A stretch of 64,000 nt of DNA. Origin: Neoceratodus forsteri. Lineage: Eukaryota; Chordata; Ceratodontiformes; Ceratodontidae. The notes under the pieces are model-generated. The model made no database searches, was not told where the DNA came from, and saw nothing but the letters and a program-made list of their open reading frames with translations. Each line of letters opens with the position of its first letter. The stretch's first letter is position 1. The stretch is taken from positions 167,603,501 to 167,667,500 of the forward strand of contig CM057456.1 of the NCBI GenBank assembly GCA_016271365.2, given 5' to 3'. This document shows positions 31,390 to 44,110 of this stretch, in pieces. Position numbers and translations under genes: made by a program.

Positions 31390-33960
31390 GTGGATCACTT
31401 AGAGCACTGTATGCAACAACCAGATAAGGGGGATCCAGCAGCAGCCCTAGAAACCTAACTGAATCAAGTCCCCCCTTACTATGATACTGAGAATTGCATG
31501 GTTAACAGTTGTACTTTCATGTAAGGATGAGCCGATGTCAAAGTTGTGCTTGGCTAAAGTTCTGAAATTCAGCACTTTTACATTGATTCAGGGCTTTCAA
31601 AATTTCGGGCTACTTTGGGGCACTTTGACTCTTCTACCAATTTAAAGAAGCTTTATCCCCTCCTAGGATGCCTCAGCTAGTTCTGTGATCACATCTTCCT
31701 CCACCCTCCCACCTCATTCCACAACATTGTTTTTTGTTTATTACCAATAATTTGCTGGCTTGCTGACACTATACTAGGAGCTGCAGAGTGTTTTCAAACA
31801 TACCCCCTCCCAAACCTTAACACTTAGTCCATAAATTGTCACATTTGCAAATTTCCTCCTCCTTCTGACCCATTCATGATTTTAGGGGAGGCAAGGTGCT
31901 CCAATTACCAGCTATCACAGCCACTCCATAGCTTTTCAGTTTCACTAAAAGTATAGCAGTATAGAAAGGGCATGATTGAGCAGGCATGCAACCGGGGTTG
32001 GGGGGGTAAGTGGTAAAGCAAAAACATCATTGATAATGCTAGGCAGAATTATAAAAATAGTTGTGGGAGAATGGGAAAAGGGAGTGGAGGGTGGTAAATT
32101 GCTGGAGTAGGGGAAGAAGATGGGTAGTATGGTTAGTACCCCACTCCCTGCTCCATTTGGGATCTGAAAGATTTTTATGACAAAGTCACAAAGCCAAACC
32201 TAAAAACTGGTACCAGATTGAAGGAATCCTAAATGTGACACTGGCTGCCTTCTCTGTCTCCCTTACTTTAAGGCACTGAAAGGCACTTTTGATGGTAGAC
32301 GTGGTCTGGCTACAAGAAAAGAATGCTCTATCCCACACTGAGGACCCGATTGTATCAATTCTTATGTGGAAATGGTACCTATTGATATTGGCAATACAAA
32401 GTTTACTACCCAGACTGCTGGATCTCATGTCTCATGGGAGTGTGACTGCCAAATAACTAGTCAGTTTTTTTGCATTGCACAGTCTTTACAAATTGCATTG
32501 CAAGTGAAGACATCCATTTTACTTGCTCAGCTCAAATATAAGTCATCTGAATTAGCTTTAGGCCATCTTAATCAGCACACGGCTGGTTGGATTGTGTGGT
32601 GCTGTGCTTTAGCATGCCCGTTTGTTGACATGCTGCATCCAGAGGCTGAATCTGACTTCTGGCACTGTTGACTCAGGAATCATGTTTACAGTAATAAAAT
32701 GAATTCCTATATCTGAAGTATATTAATCAAGGATTAAATACTGCCAACTGTAAGATTCTAGCATAGGGAACTACATCATGCTATGGAAGTGTAACCCAGC
32801 AGCCGATGGTACCTATGGAGCCCATAGGAAGGGAGCAATGTGCTACACTGGCAGTACCATGTTCCTTAATTACACATAAAATGGATGAGTTTGAAGTGTC
32901 AATAAAGAATTGAGAGCTTTAGGATAACACTCATATAACACTACAAAACTGCAAATTCATCATTTGGAAATGAGCACATCATCAGTTTTGAATTATGAAC
33001 TATATGTATCATGAATTATAAGTACTCCACAAAATGCCAGCATTAAAAAAAGGAAGACCCCTTTCAATGTATCACAATCAGTACTACAGACCAGACTGTA
33101 GTGTAATTCCTTGCAAAATGAAAAAGCTCAGAATCTCTCAACTGTCAACAATAGTTGCCCTTTTACATCTGGTAGTTATCAATGCTGGACATATAATGAA
33201 ACAAACAGTGTGTCACATTCTTCTGCACTGAAGTTCAGAACATTTACCCTGCTTCACACAGGCATCTGGATTCTATCGAACAGCATGGTGACCATTTATC
33301 CTGGGATGGATAAATAAAATAATTCAGCCAAGCCCGATCTAATAAATGTGTAATATCTTGTATATTGCTTGCAGAATGCAATGTGCTGGAAGAGCTACTG
33401 AGTCAATGAGCTTAGTCAAGGCCTTAATTCATACAGGATTTAGTTTTTTTTTCTCTCATTGAGGGTAGTTTTATCCCTGCTAATCCTTGCTAGAAGGCTC
33501 TGGAATTCTAAACTATGACTCTGGGTGATAAAATATAATTGGTTAGTACTTCATTATGAATGTAGTTATGGGAACTCTAACTAGATGTTAACAATTAATT
33601 AAGATTTTACATACTCATCATTGTTCGTATGCAGTTAATGTTACCTATTTCTGCACTATCATTACAGTTCCAAAGAATTTATTTCTTATGAGAAGTAATT
33701 ATAATGTATCTCTGCTTGTTCTCAGCAAAATTAAAGCATCAAGGAACAATACTTTTTCACCATCTTTCAACTACACAATGGATCCTGTTAGAATACTTTT
33801 ATCTCTCTGAATTTTTATGTAATATATTCTGTTCCTTAGCCCCCAACCCCCACCCCACAAGGGAGTCACAAGTGCACTGGTGTACCATGTTTTTACGAGA
33901 CAGACTGCAAAAAACGTAATATCTCTTAGATGAAAGAAAAAGAATATTAGTGAAAGCAAT
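31390..33960. other. No recognised feature
   Basis: Mixed-composition sequence without domain matches. The 32366-32671 stretch has a 101-codon open frame followed by an aataaaa signal, but no recognisable motif, so it is left uncalled. Confidence 0.4.
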
Positions 33961-33968
33961 GACCTCCA

Positions 33969-34095
33969 CTGGTGATGCAGTTTGTTCTAGTTTTTAGAGA
34001 GTGAAGCTGTGAACTTGGAGACCTGGATTAGAATTCCACAACTGACAATTACTCATGGTGTGACTTTAATTAAACTTCATAAAGTCTGTATGCCG
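33969..34095 (+). mobile_element. MIR/CORE-like SINE remnant
   Basis: The sequence gtgaacttggagacctggat followed by tagaattccaca and, about 20 bp later, ggtgtgactttaattaa-type sequence follows the order of tRNA-derived CORE/MIR SINEs (B-box-like segment, then GTGTGACCTTGGGCAAGT block). Strongly diverged. Confidence 0.5.
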
Positions 34096-34099
34096 AAAA

Positions 34100-35080
34100 C
34101 TCCATGCAGTTGGTGGAACTGTTAGAATTGCTGACATATGAGAGTAAGCACATAGCTTAATCCTAGATATATTATATGGCCACTGTAGCACCCCTATAGT
34201 CAGGGTTGAGTAAGGGGTTCAATGTTGACTCGGACTTTGCACCTTAATAGCTTTGCCAGTGTTTGGCAACATTAGCTGGCATTTTGCAAGTGTGGTCTAG
34301 GAGGCAAGGTCTAAATCTGTGGAAAGCTTCATGATGGTAGCTTATGAGGTTTCTGAGAGCCACATATGATATTTTCCTGTAAATGTCTAATTGTTTTTCC
34401 TATAGTTAACATGGGATTTGGGTTTGCTGTTATATACTGCCTAAGTGGAATGTAATTGTTTTCTGAAACTTCCAAGGTACAAGCATACTGTGTGAAGGTA
34501 GTGTCTTTGGAAGGTTTCATGAGAAAATATTAAACAGTTCCAGAGTTAAAAGGATTTAATTTTGTTTCTGTTCTGAGCATGATCAATAGGGGGGGTTGGG
34601 ATAATGTTCTGATATGACTCCAAACATTTTGTGTCGCAAGACTATTTTTGGTTTCTCACCACTTGCTTCTCACAGCACCAACATTTTTTTTGGTACTGCA
34701 AGAGCTACCTTCTTGTTTCCTCCCATACTAAAAAAAAAAAAAAAATATGGAAAATATATAAAAATGCTGTAATTTCAAAAAAGCAAATACCAGAACCTAA
34801 TTTAAAGAGACCTGTTTTAGACTAGGATGTTGTTTTTTTTTAAATAATGGCCATAAATTATTTTGCTTGTTTCTGATAAACTCAATTTTATTAAACATGT
34901 GTTGGCCTCTTTATTTTTGAATGATATTCATTTTTTTGATGTTAATTAAAGATGAGTGCCTTATTTTCTTAGGGTGGAATGTAATCAGATGGTGGGAGCA
35001 GCAATATGTGGCTGCATTATCAACTGTGTACTTGCTCTGCAAAATAAAGAGTTAAAATTGTTTGGACATGAGACTCATGT
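34100..35080. other. No recognised feature
   Basis: AT-rich. Contains a short poly-A tract at about 34730-34745. No gene recognised. Confidence 0.45.
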
Positions 35081-35128
35081 CAGTCATAAACATGGATGAG
35101 CAAAGAGTGAGCACACTGAGTGATATCG

Positions 35129-36775
35129 AAAACAAGCATTTGTCAATGCCGAATGTTGCTTGCTTCTATGTGCTGTTTAGGTATTTGGAAGTCATTGGAG
35201 TGCAAATATTGAAAATTTGCGAACTTACCAGCGTGCGTAGGAACTGCGCAACGCACGCTCGTAAAACAGTCATTTTTAGGAATTTTCTCACCAAATTTTC
35301 AACATAGCCATTTTAAGACCTCTGCTCATGAACAGTGTCACTGTGATTTTGTTAATGTGTCCCATACATTGAGTTTGCACACCGACTGCGCCATTGTGCG
35401 CTACATGGGCGGAAACACATTTTGGGCAGGATTGAAAAATGACAGCTGTACTGCTCATAAGGAGGTGTGGTAAAATGGCAATGTTGAAAATCTGGAGTGA
35501 AAATATTGAAAATTTGCGAACTTATGAGCCTGTGTAGGAACTGCTCAACGCACGCTCGTAAAACAGTCATTTTTAGGAATTTTTTCACCAAATTTTCAAC
35601 ATAGCCATTTTAAGACCTCTGCTCATGAACAGTGTCACTGTGATTTTCTTAATTTGTCCCGTACATTGATTTTGCACACCGACTGTGCGATTCTGCGCTA
35701 CATGGGCAGAAACACATTTTGGGTGAGATGTGAAAAATGACAGCTATACTACTCATAAGAAGGTGTGGTAAAATGGCAATGTTGAAAATCTGGAGTGAAA
35801 ATATTGAAATTTCGTGAACTTACGAGCCTGCGTGGCGAACTACGCAATGCACGCTAGTAAAACAGTCATTTTTTGATTTTATACCAATTTCAACATGGGT
35901 TTTTGGTCTCTTCATTGTCACTGTCAGGGTATTAAGGACCCAAAGGGTGATTTCACAGTCACTGTGCAGTCAATGCGTGAAATCACCCTTCGGGCCCGAA
36001 TAACGCCATGACAGTGACATCATTCATGAGAAGGGGTCCCAAAAACTGCATGTTGAAAATTTGGTGCAAAAATTCCCAAAAATGCCTGAGATATGCAATA
36101 AAGTTGAACCCCTCCTATCTAGCCCATTATACAGCTTACCGGTATTTCCTCAGTTCGCGGTTGGCTTTGAAGAGTGCAGACGTGTTCCCGGTCCACCGAA
36201 GATCGTTGCGCCAGAGTCGGAGGAAGTATGGGGAGTGAGGGGCGTGAAAGCTGGGTCAAAGTGGGTGGAGTACGGGTTGTGGTAGGGGGTCAGGAGGCGC
36301 GCCGCGGGCCGTTTTCGTTTTCAGGCAAAAATAAAAAGATGTCGTGGGACTGGTTTGCCGCTGAGGTGGGCTCTAGCGTGGCACAAGGACGTTGGAGGGC
36401 GTTCAGCCGGCGGGGATTGGGCACCCCGTCGGCCAAAGGAACGATTGCCGCTGGGGTGGGCTCCCAGCGTGGCACCTGCTCGGGAGAGACTCGAAGCTCA
36501 GCCGGCGGGGATTGGGCACCCGTCGGCTCTAGCACAGTAGGTGCGGGCACGCCTGCATGTGGGGGAGCTATGTTTATCTCTGCTCACTCGAAGCTTAGCT
36601 CCCCTTTTCAATCAGATGCCACTGCATTTTGAGCGTGTCATAGACAGCTCCAAAATGCATTGGCTTACAAGGGCCGCGCTTGCCAGCTCACTGACTGAAT
36701 TGGAGGAGGAGGTGACACACCTCCGAAATCTCTGATGATGGCACTATGTTTCTTGCACATGCGTGCAAGCAACAT
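35129..36775 (-). mobile_element. Composite dispersed repeat, copy B (inverted)
   Basis: Read on the minus strand it repeats copy A in the same order: near-palindrome at 36746-36775 (atgtttcttgcacatgcgtg...), GC-rich short units containing ggggattgggcacccg (36412 and 36507), the linker with gaagatcgttgcgcc (36198) and ttcctcagttcgcgg (36147), 297-bp monomers (35198-35920), and an end block at 35129-35160 with acaagcatttgtcaatgcc. It lacks some of the GC-rich part of copy A. Frames of 152 and 86 codons at 36174-36632 are repeat shadows. Confidence 0.72.
35198..35920 (-). repeat. 297/298-bp tandem repeat, about 2.4 copies
   Basis: The landmark gaactta occurs at 35221, 35518 and 35816. The first two units are nearly identical (cgcacgctcgtaaaacagtc and tttttaggaattttctcacc blocks), the third is more diverged. 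This is the reverse-complement form of the monomers at 19560-20390. Confidence 0.88.
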
Positions 36776-36779
36776 AATG

Positions 36780-38050
36780 ACAGAGTGACATTTGTCACGA
36801 ATACAAAACTCTGTGAAGATACTGTTCACTGCCACAGATTTAGTCTTTATTAACTTTATTCTTCATATCTGAGTACTAATAATGATTAAGCTTGACTCTG
36901 CCAATATATTTCACTAGGGAAACCTGTTTGATTGTAAGATTTCATTTTTCTTTATTACTTCTCTGGCAATTATGTGATTTTTGGCAATGAAGACACCTGT
37001 TTTAACATAATCTATAATGAAGTGGAATAAGTAACCTACTTCATGTTTATATCACACACTGTTTTACATGAATTAAATTTAGTAGTGTATTAAGTTTCCA
37101 TATTCTACAAGTATGGTTATACCATATATTTAAGATGAATTAGCATCACATGTTGTTTTCCCATTGTCAACATAGCTCCATACTGTTTCATTAATTAAAA
37201 CACAATCTAGTGAATGAGCATAAATACAAAATGCTGATGCCCCATAATACTATATACTCATGAGAATAATGTTAGATGTTTTCAAAATCCTGTTCAGATT
37301 ACTGATACTATGTTATAGACATTAGATTGTTGTTTTTTTGCTCTTTTATCAGTCTCACAATAGTGGAATGCCATGTTTAGAAAATAGATATCTCCACTCA
37401 TGCTCATATGAGCTGGCTCTATGGCAGTTGCACACCCTAAATGAAATCAAACAGAAAATGGAAACTCACTAAAAGTGTTCTATATACAGAACATCTGGTG
37501 AGAAGTGCCTCCTAGGTTTACTAGGTTTTGTTTAGACATAAGAAGGCATATGCCCATTAAAAATGTCTCCCATAACTGTGTGGGTATATTATTTTGTTCC
37601 AGCAGCCCTGTAATGCCATAAAAGTAGGGCAAATAAGCAAAACTGAACCATTCATTGTCAATGATCCTATATGTGTTAATATTTATCCCTTTGAACCATC
37701 CAACCACTCCATGTCATCATATGTAACTAATACCATCACAAGTGAATATTTTTTTTTCTGGATGTTGTCCATCACCAGTAAGACCTACAGTATCTTGTTA
37801 TTCAATCTGTCTGCATATGAACCAAAACATTTTGGAGGATTTTGTTGCAAGACAGCATTCACTTGATAGCATTACAATCTGAATCAAATGGAGCTATATT
37901 ATAGTCAGTTGTGAATGTACTTTGCAGGCAATGTCAATCAAAATTCTGAAAAGTTTACAAATGCCCAACCTCCACATAAGTCAATTATTGATATCATGAT
38001 GTGGTGGGTGTACCCTTTCATCCCTTTTGTCAGTTCCCGCTTGCCAGCAT
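36780..38050. other. No recognised feature
   Basis: AT-rich sequence without domain similarity, RNA genes or clear repeats. Confidence 0.5.
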
Positions 38051-38059
38051 TCATAGAAA

Positions 38060-39375
38060 TCCAGCATGGCTGGCTCCCAAAAGTATGACAGACTATCACT
38101 GACTATCACAGACTATCAGCATTTGACACCATGGACTGCTGCTGGAGTGCCTGCGGGTATGTTGTGGACTGATGGGTACAGTCCACAATTGGTTTAGATC
38201 TTACCTCACCATCAGGTCACAACATGTGGTGTCTGTGGTATATTCTTCAGCTCCCATGTTCATGCTGTGAGGGGTGCCACAGGGCTCTGTTTTGTCCATT
38301 ACGTTGTTCATGGTGTACATGCTACCACTAGGGGACATTATAAGGCGGTATGGGCTGAGTTTTCACTGTTACACAGATGATACTCAGCTCTACATGTCCT
38401 TTGCACCCTAGCAGCAGGAGACGGTCTCAGTATTGAACACCTGCTGGATGAGATCCAAGACTGGAAGAGGGCGAACTAGTTGAGGTTAAACCCGGATAAG
38501 ACTGAGGTACTGGTGCTGGAACCTGGTCACCAGGGGATGAGGGTGCAATTTGATCAACTCTTAGGGCTTAGGCTCAGGGACTTCCAGTTGTTCACCGCTG
38601 ATTGGGTGAGGAATCTTGGCGTTTTCTTGGATTGTGGCCTGATACTTAAACCACAGGTGTCAGCCGTGTTCAAGACCTATTTTTACCATCTGAGGGACAT
38701 TGCCAGGGTTAAACACCTGATGCCCTTGGTTGATCTGCCGGCACTAGTCCATGCCTTTGTGACCTTGCGCCTGCACTACTGCAATGCTCTGTACCTGGGG
38801 CTAGTGGAGTAGATCTGTGCTGCCTGCAAGTAGTGCAGAAAATGGTGGCCAGGTTGCTGACCAGTCTACTTAGATCTTGCAATATTACACTTGTATTGCA
38901 CCCTCTGCACTGGCTGCTGGTAAGGTGGCAGATCTACTTCAAGTTCAGTTTGCTGACCTATATGGCCCTACACTGTCAGGGCCTGGTTACCAGCAAGATC
39001 TCATGTGTCCCTACCAGCCCATGCCCTCCCTTTGTTCTGCAGACAAGGGTTTATTGGGAGTTCCCAGGATTCACTTAAAGATATCAGGGGCCCATGCTTT
39101 TCATTCTGCAGCCCCAATCCTGTAGAACTCCTTCCCTCACCAGATTCAAGATAGCCCAACGGTTGACATTTTCAAATGGGAGCTAAAGGCATATTTATTT
39201 AACCAAACTTTTATGAGTAATTAGTATTTTTGTATTGATAATGTTTGTATTTATTTATATGTTTGTACGGTTTGTATTATATTTAAAACATTTTTAGAAT
39301 TATTGTGAGGTGCATTGAGTCACAATGGAGAAATGAGCGCTATTAACAAGTTTTGATTGATGATTGATTGATCAC
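38060..39375 (+). pseudogene. L2-like LINE 3' half
   Basis: A decayed non-LTR retrotransposon. Near 38118 AFDTMD-like sequence and near 38370 [11 protein letters not shown] (the RT catalytic box, usually YADDTQL) lie in different frames. The 110-codon frame 38480-38812 gives MRLNPDKTEVLVLEPGHQG, RNLGVFLDCGLILKPQVSAV, YHLRDIARVKHLMP and LVHAFVTLRLHYCNALYLGL, the conserved RT thumb region of L2-type elements. After a shift, 38833 onward gives KMVARLLTSLLRS and HPLHWLLVRWQIYFKFSLL. The 3' UTR has gtgaggtgcattgagtcaca and gagcgctattaacaag, ending in tgattgattgattgat units, typical of L2-like tails. Confidence 0.85.
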
Positions 39376-39379
39376 TTTG

Positions 39380-40130
39380 CAAATTACCTAGAAAAGTGCC
39401 TGTCACAACCGCCTATTCTGATTATCTTTTGTTGATGCTGCAGTGGTGCATCACTGACTTACATCAAAAGCAGGGTGACATTTTTTTTTTTTACAATAAA
39501 AATATTATGGTGTAGACAATGTGTCTCAAGAGCCCAGGGCATCTGTAATAGTGTGACCCAGCTATGTACATTCAATTAAAGTATGCTCATTTCTTGGAAG
39601 GAGAGTCCCTGTAATCAGAAGTAATTTTTTTCAGAATTTACTGGCTGAGTATAGTTGTTATATCAAGCAGATTGACACTAAAGCATTCAGAATTGTAATT
39701 TATAATAAGGCAAATCAACACTCTCAATCTCTGCTCCTCTGACTGACAGAGAGAAAAAGCTGTGCCCTGAGCTTGTATGGAAGACTAATTTGATGTTTGA
39801 ATGAGACCACACAGTGCAACTTCATCTTGCCTGACAGCAGCACTACTGTTACCATGTACTGTAAACACAAAACAAAGCTGTTGATTGGCTCTTGCTTTCA
39901 GTGAGCAAAAATACACAACTTCACAGGTCTCAGCTGCTCTGAAATTGCAGCTTTGTAAAATGCCGATCCTGGCAGATGTTCGTGCTGCTGCCTGGAACAT
40001 CAGAAAGTAATACAGGTCTTCAATCCCTTTTTTAAAACAAAAACAAACAAATAAAAATTACAGAATTAGACTATCATTCCAGTTGCTAACACAACCTGAC
40101 CATTACACTAAAAAAACTGGTATGATGCTT
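39380..40130. other. No recognised feature
   Basis: AT-rich sequence downstream of the LINE tail. Nothing recognised. Confidence 0.45.
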
Positions 40131-40139
40131 TGCTGCTTT

Positions 40140-41236
40140 AAGGTGACTGTGGTACCCACCCCTGTACCCCCACCCTCCAGGTCACCCGCCTGTCCTTCCC
40201 AATGTTTAAATATATTAAATATATTACATAAGCAGACCAGGGTGCCCATTCCCCAGTACCATTTCTGTTGATCCCCCCCTCCCCTTCAGGTCTTCCACCT
40301 ATTCCCACTATGTACATGGTGGCACCAGGGTGCCCACCCCGGTGCATCAAACAGTAGCCCAACACTGGGGTACTCAATCCTAAGTGCTGGAATACCCTAG
40401 TAATAAAGAAAACTGTCTCTTGATGTTTTTTTCTTTAACCATGTAAAAAAAGAAAATGGTACCTCACCAATCTGACCCCCTACACACCTCACTGTGACAT
40501 CCCACTACAGAACCCACCACCCCACACCCCCTCACTCACTTGAACATTTTCCGTTGTGTAGCTTCACTATCTGATTGACCTCTGTATGGTGGAACCAGCA
40601 ACCATAATATAAGAAAATCAGGTAAGTGCAGTTTATTGTATTTCAAACGGTGTTTGAACCTTGATTCATAAATTTCTCACCTCTGCATATCTGGACCCCA
40701 AATTTTCAACATGTCGTTTTTGAAACCCTATCTCAAGACCAATTGCAGAGGAAGTATGCAAATTAGGCCTGAAAGGAAATTCTGCAGTTACTTGGCAAAA
40801 TCATGTTTCTGGTGGGATTTGAACATTTTCACCACCCTTGTTCATGAGGTGGGTCATAAGAAGACTATGTTGAAAATATGGGGTCAAAATATGTAACAAT
40901 GGCAACGTTATGCATGTACATTTAAATTGTTCTATATCTGCTCTTAACTTTGGTGATTTTCAAAATTTTGACCCAACATTTTCACACCACCTCTTGAATG
41001 TGAAGGCTGCTGTTTTTCAAATCCTGGTCAATATGCATTTTCATGCCTGTGGCATGGAATGGTGCTTCATTGAAGTGGAATGACAGTTAAGCAGGGATTT
41101 GAAAATGTTTACCTACCGGGTTTATAAGGTGGGTTTCTATGAGGGATATGCTGAAAATTTGGTGTGCAAATATGGTAAAATGACCAAGTTATGACTGAAC
41201 TTTGCAATATTTGTATGTTCTCTCATAACTTCACTA
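40140..41236 (+). mobile_element. Composite dispersed repeat, copy C, left part
   Basis: Contains units with agggtgcccattcccc (40227) and agggtgcccaccccgg (40326), a linker with taatataagaaaatcaggta (40600), then two diverged 297-type monomers with ttcaacatgtcgttt (40708), ttcatgaggtgggt (40841), gacccaacattttcacacc (40968) and atgctgaaaatttggtg (41147). It is cut by the CR1-like LINE at 41237 and continues after it at 43876-44110. Confidence 0.6.
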
Positions 41237-42076
41237 AACATAGAAACATAGAAGTTGACAGCAGATAAGGACTGCAAGGCCCATCCAGTCTGCCCATTTC
41301 TTTTTCTATCTTATGAATGTGCCATCGGCCTTTGCTCTGTCAATGGCCTATCTATTCATACTCATCTGTATTGCTCCCTTATGCCTATCCCATGCCTGTT
41401 TGATGCCCTGCACTGTATTCATATCCACCACTTCCTGAGATAGCCCATTCCATGCATCCACCACCCTTTCTGTGAAAAAGAACTTCCTCACATTATCCCT
41501 CAATAGGCCTCCCTCTAATCTCATGCTGTGTCCTCTTGTCCTGCTATTTTTCTTATATTGAAACATGTTAGACTCTTTTCCCTAGTTAATGCCCTTAAGG
41601 TGTTTGAATATTTCAGTCATATCACCACTCTCCCTTCTTTGCTCTAGGGTATACATATTGAGTTCAGTTAATCTGTCCTCATATGTTTTTTGATGCAGTC
41701 CCTGCACCATTTTGGTTGCCCTTCTCTGGACTGCCTCAGTTTGGTTAATATCCTTGTGAAGGTGTGGCCTCCAGTACTGCACACAGTACTCCAGATGGGG
41801 CATAACCAGTGCCTTGTAAAGAGGGATTATTACCTCCCTCTTCTGACTTGTGATACTCCTACTAATACACCCCAATATCCCTCTAGCCATGCCTGCTGCT
41901 TTAGAGGTCTGCTTGGATGATTTCAGGTCATCGGTGATGATGACACCCAAGTCTCTTTCTTCCCTTATGACTGCCAGGAACTACCCTCCAAGCCTATAGG
42001 TGGCTTCAGGGTTTCTCTTCCCAATGTGTATGATCTTGCACTTCTTTGCGTTAAACCCCAGTTGCCACTCTTCCAA

Positions 42077-42879
42077 CTATTTTACAAGTTTATCCAGATC
42101 TCTTCTCATTCTGCCTACGCCATCTGGATCATCTACTCTGTTGCAGATCTTGGTGTCATCTGCAAACAGACAAACCTTACCCTCCAGTCCATCTGCAATG
42201 TCACTAATGAAGATATTGAAGAGAGCTGGCCCCAGGACTGATCCCTGAGGTATCCCACTTGTGACTTGCATCTCTTCTGACTGTATACCGTTTACCACCA
42301 CTCTCTGTTTTCTGCCTGTAACCAGTTTGCCACCCAGTTGACCAATGTCTGACCCACCCCGAGCCTACCCAGCTTATTAATCAATCTTCTATGTGGAACA
42401 GTATCGAAAGCAGTGCTGAAGTCAAGGTAGGCAACATGAACTGCTCCCCCTTGGTCCACCACTCTGGTTACCCAGTCAAAGAAATCTATGAGATTAGTTT
42501 GACAGGACCTTCCTTTCATAAACCCATGCTGTCTTGGATTATGTGCTCCTATGGATTCCAGGTGTTGCACTATCCTTTCCTTAAGGAGTGTCTCCATAAT
42601 CTTACCCACTACTGAGGTAAGACTGACTGGTCCATAGTTCTCTGCCTCCTCCCTGCTACCACTCTTGTGGAGCAGGATCACATGACCCCTTCTCCAGTCT
42701 TCTGGGACCTCTTCTGTGACCAGAGAGTCACTAAACAGTTCTGATAATTGCTCTGCTAGTTCCATCCTTAGCTCCTTTAGTACCCTGAGATGTATGCCAT
42801 CAGGTCCCATTGCCTTGTCCACCCTGAGCTTATTGAGCTCTTGTAGTACCCTTTCTTTTGTGAAGGGACTAGTGCACAC
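42077..42879 (-). pseudogene. CR1-like reverse transcriptase domain
   Basis: The RT palm and fingers of the LINE at 41237-43875. Visible blocks: KLRVDKAMGPDGIHLRVLKE, the YGPVSLTSVVGKIMETLL segment, HGFMKGRSC, AYLDFSTAFDTVP (first Asp), then after one frameshift near 42295 PQGSVLGPALF and FADD (catalytic pair). All catalytic residues are intact. Without the frameshift this would be a complete RT core, suggesting a fairly recent copy. Confidence 0.92.
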
Positions 42880-43127
42880 CTCCCTCCCCCCGAGTCCATG
42901 GTGCAGAGCTATAGGCCCTGCCCTACCTTCTGTTCAGTAAATACTGAGCAGAAGTATCTATTCAGGATAAATGCTTTTACATGGCCCTTCTCCTCACATG
43001 CCCCCTTATCCCCTTAGATCTTAGCAACACCCCCTCTGGACTTTCTCCTTTCACTAATGTATCTATAGAAAGTCTTGTCACCTTCTTTTACTGTTCATGC
43101 TAGTGTTTCCTCAGTTTGAGCCTTTGC

Positions 43128-43700
43128 CTATGTTTCTGCCTTCCCTGCTTCCCTTAGGGAAGTTTGGTATGCCTCCCTATCTTCATCCTGCTGCTTTCCC
43201 TTATATTTCCTGAAGGCCAGCTTTTTGGCTCTGATCTTTTCTGCTACTGTGTTTGAGAACCAAAGTGGTTTCCTTCTTTTTTTGCACTTCCTTTTCTCAC
43301 TAACACAACGGGATGTTGCTTCAAGTATTGCATCTTTAATGCTTGCCCACCTTGCTTGTACCCCCTCACCTGTATTTCTTTTTGCCAGGGCTAGCTTAAC
43401 TCTGTTGGCCATCTTATCAAAGTCAGCTCCTCTAAAGTTCCATATTTTTTCCTTGGAATATGATGATTTTGTTCTTGTGGCCAAATTGAACCAGGCCATG
43501 TGATGGTCACTGGCCCCCAGGTGACCTTCTACCTGAAGATCTGCGATTCTTTCCCTGTTAGTCAGTACTAGATCTAGAATAGCCCTGTCTCTAGTGGGTT
43601 GTTGTACCAGTTGTTTTAGGCACTCCCCCTGCAGGGAATTCATCATGTGTCTAGTTCTGGCTGATGTCCCTGCTGCTATTGACCAATCTGTATGTGGCAT
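43128..43700 (-). pseudogene. CR1-like endonuclease C-terminus and linker
   Basis: An open 190-codon frame. PHTDWS follows the broken GDFN box. LKQLVQQPTRDRAILDLVL and EGHLGASDHHMAWFNL (SDH catalytic His) are endonuclease blocks. The WFSNTVAEKIRAKKLAFRK segment is the usual linker before RT. Confidence 0.9.
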
Positions 43701-43875
43701 GTTGAAGTCTCACATTATCAGAACCTCCTCTTTAGCTGTCATGTTTTGTATATCTTCTAACAGTAACATGTCTATGTCCTCCCCTGGTCTGGAGGTCTGT
43801 ATACAACCTCAGTTTTTATGGCTGTCCCATTTCCTGTTTCCAGGGTGACCCACAGTTCTTCTGGCTCCTTATGTA

Positions 43876-44110
43876 TTCCAGTATTTTGACTCCAAACCTT
43901 CAGCATAGCTATTTTTTCACACCACCTCATAAGCATGACAGATGCCACTTTTTGTGTCCTGGACGACATGTGTTTTTGCACTTCTGGTTTGAAATGATGT
44001 TTTGGCCAATATACTATAAATGCCAGATAGCATGTTTATTAAGGGAGTCATAAAACAACTATCTTGGAAATGCGGTGTCAAAATTAACAAAAATATATAG
44101 ATCATTTATA
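43876..44110 (+). mobile_element. Composite dispersed repeat, copy C, right part
   Basis: Continues the 297-type monomer after the LINE insertion: tattttgactccaaaccttc, ttttttcacaccacctcata, then tgtttttgcacttctggt and the catgtttattaagggagtc block. The match to the monomer on both sides of 41237-43875 supports insertion of the LINE into a pre-existing array. Confidence 0.6.

Larger units (their letters stand above)
41237..43875 (-). mobile_element. CR1-like LINE, 5' truncated, nearly open ORF2
   Basis: Reads on the minus strand. The 3' UTR at 41237-41300 (plus strand catagaaacatagaagttga, gcccatccagtctgccc) is the signature tail of this family. Upstream, in order: end of endonuclease (43128-43700, starting PHTDWSIAAGTSARTRHMM, preceded by an EVLIM-stop-DFN break of the GDFN box), the linker, RT (42292-42879 with AYLDFSTAFDTVPHRRL; 42077-42301 with SGIPQGSVLGPALFNIF and the catalytic CLFADDTKI), and the C-terminal part (41582-41950 and 41348-41566). 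A frameshift near 42295 and a few stops break the frame. ORF1 and the endonuclease start are missing. RT and endonuclease together carry out target-primed insertion. Confidence 0.93.

Noticed and set aside
36174..36632. 152-codon plus-strand frame
   Set aside because: Covers the GC-rich tandem units of composite copy B; repetitive GDWAP-like residues reflect the DNA repeat.
43225..43503. 92-codon plus-strand frame
   Set aside because: Antisense to the CR1-like endonuclease/linker frame.
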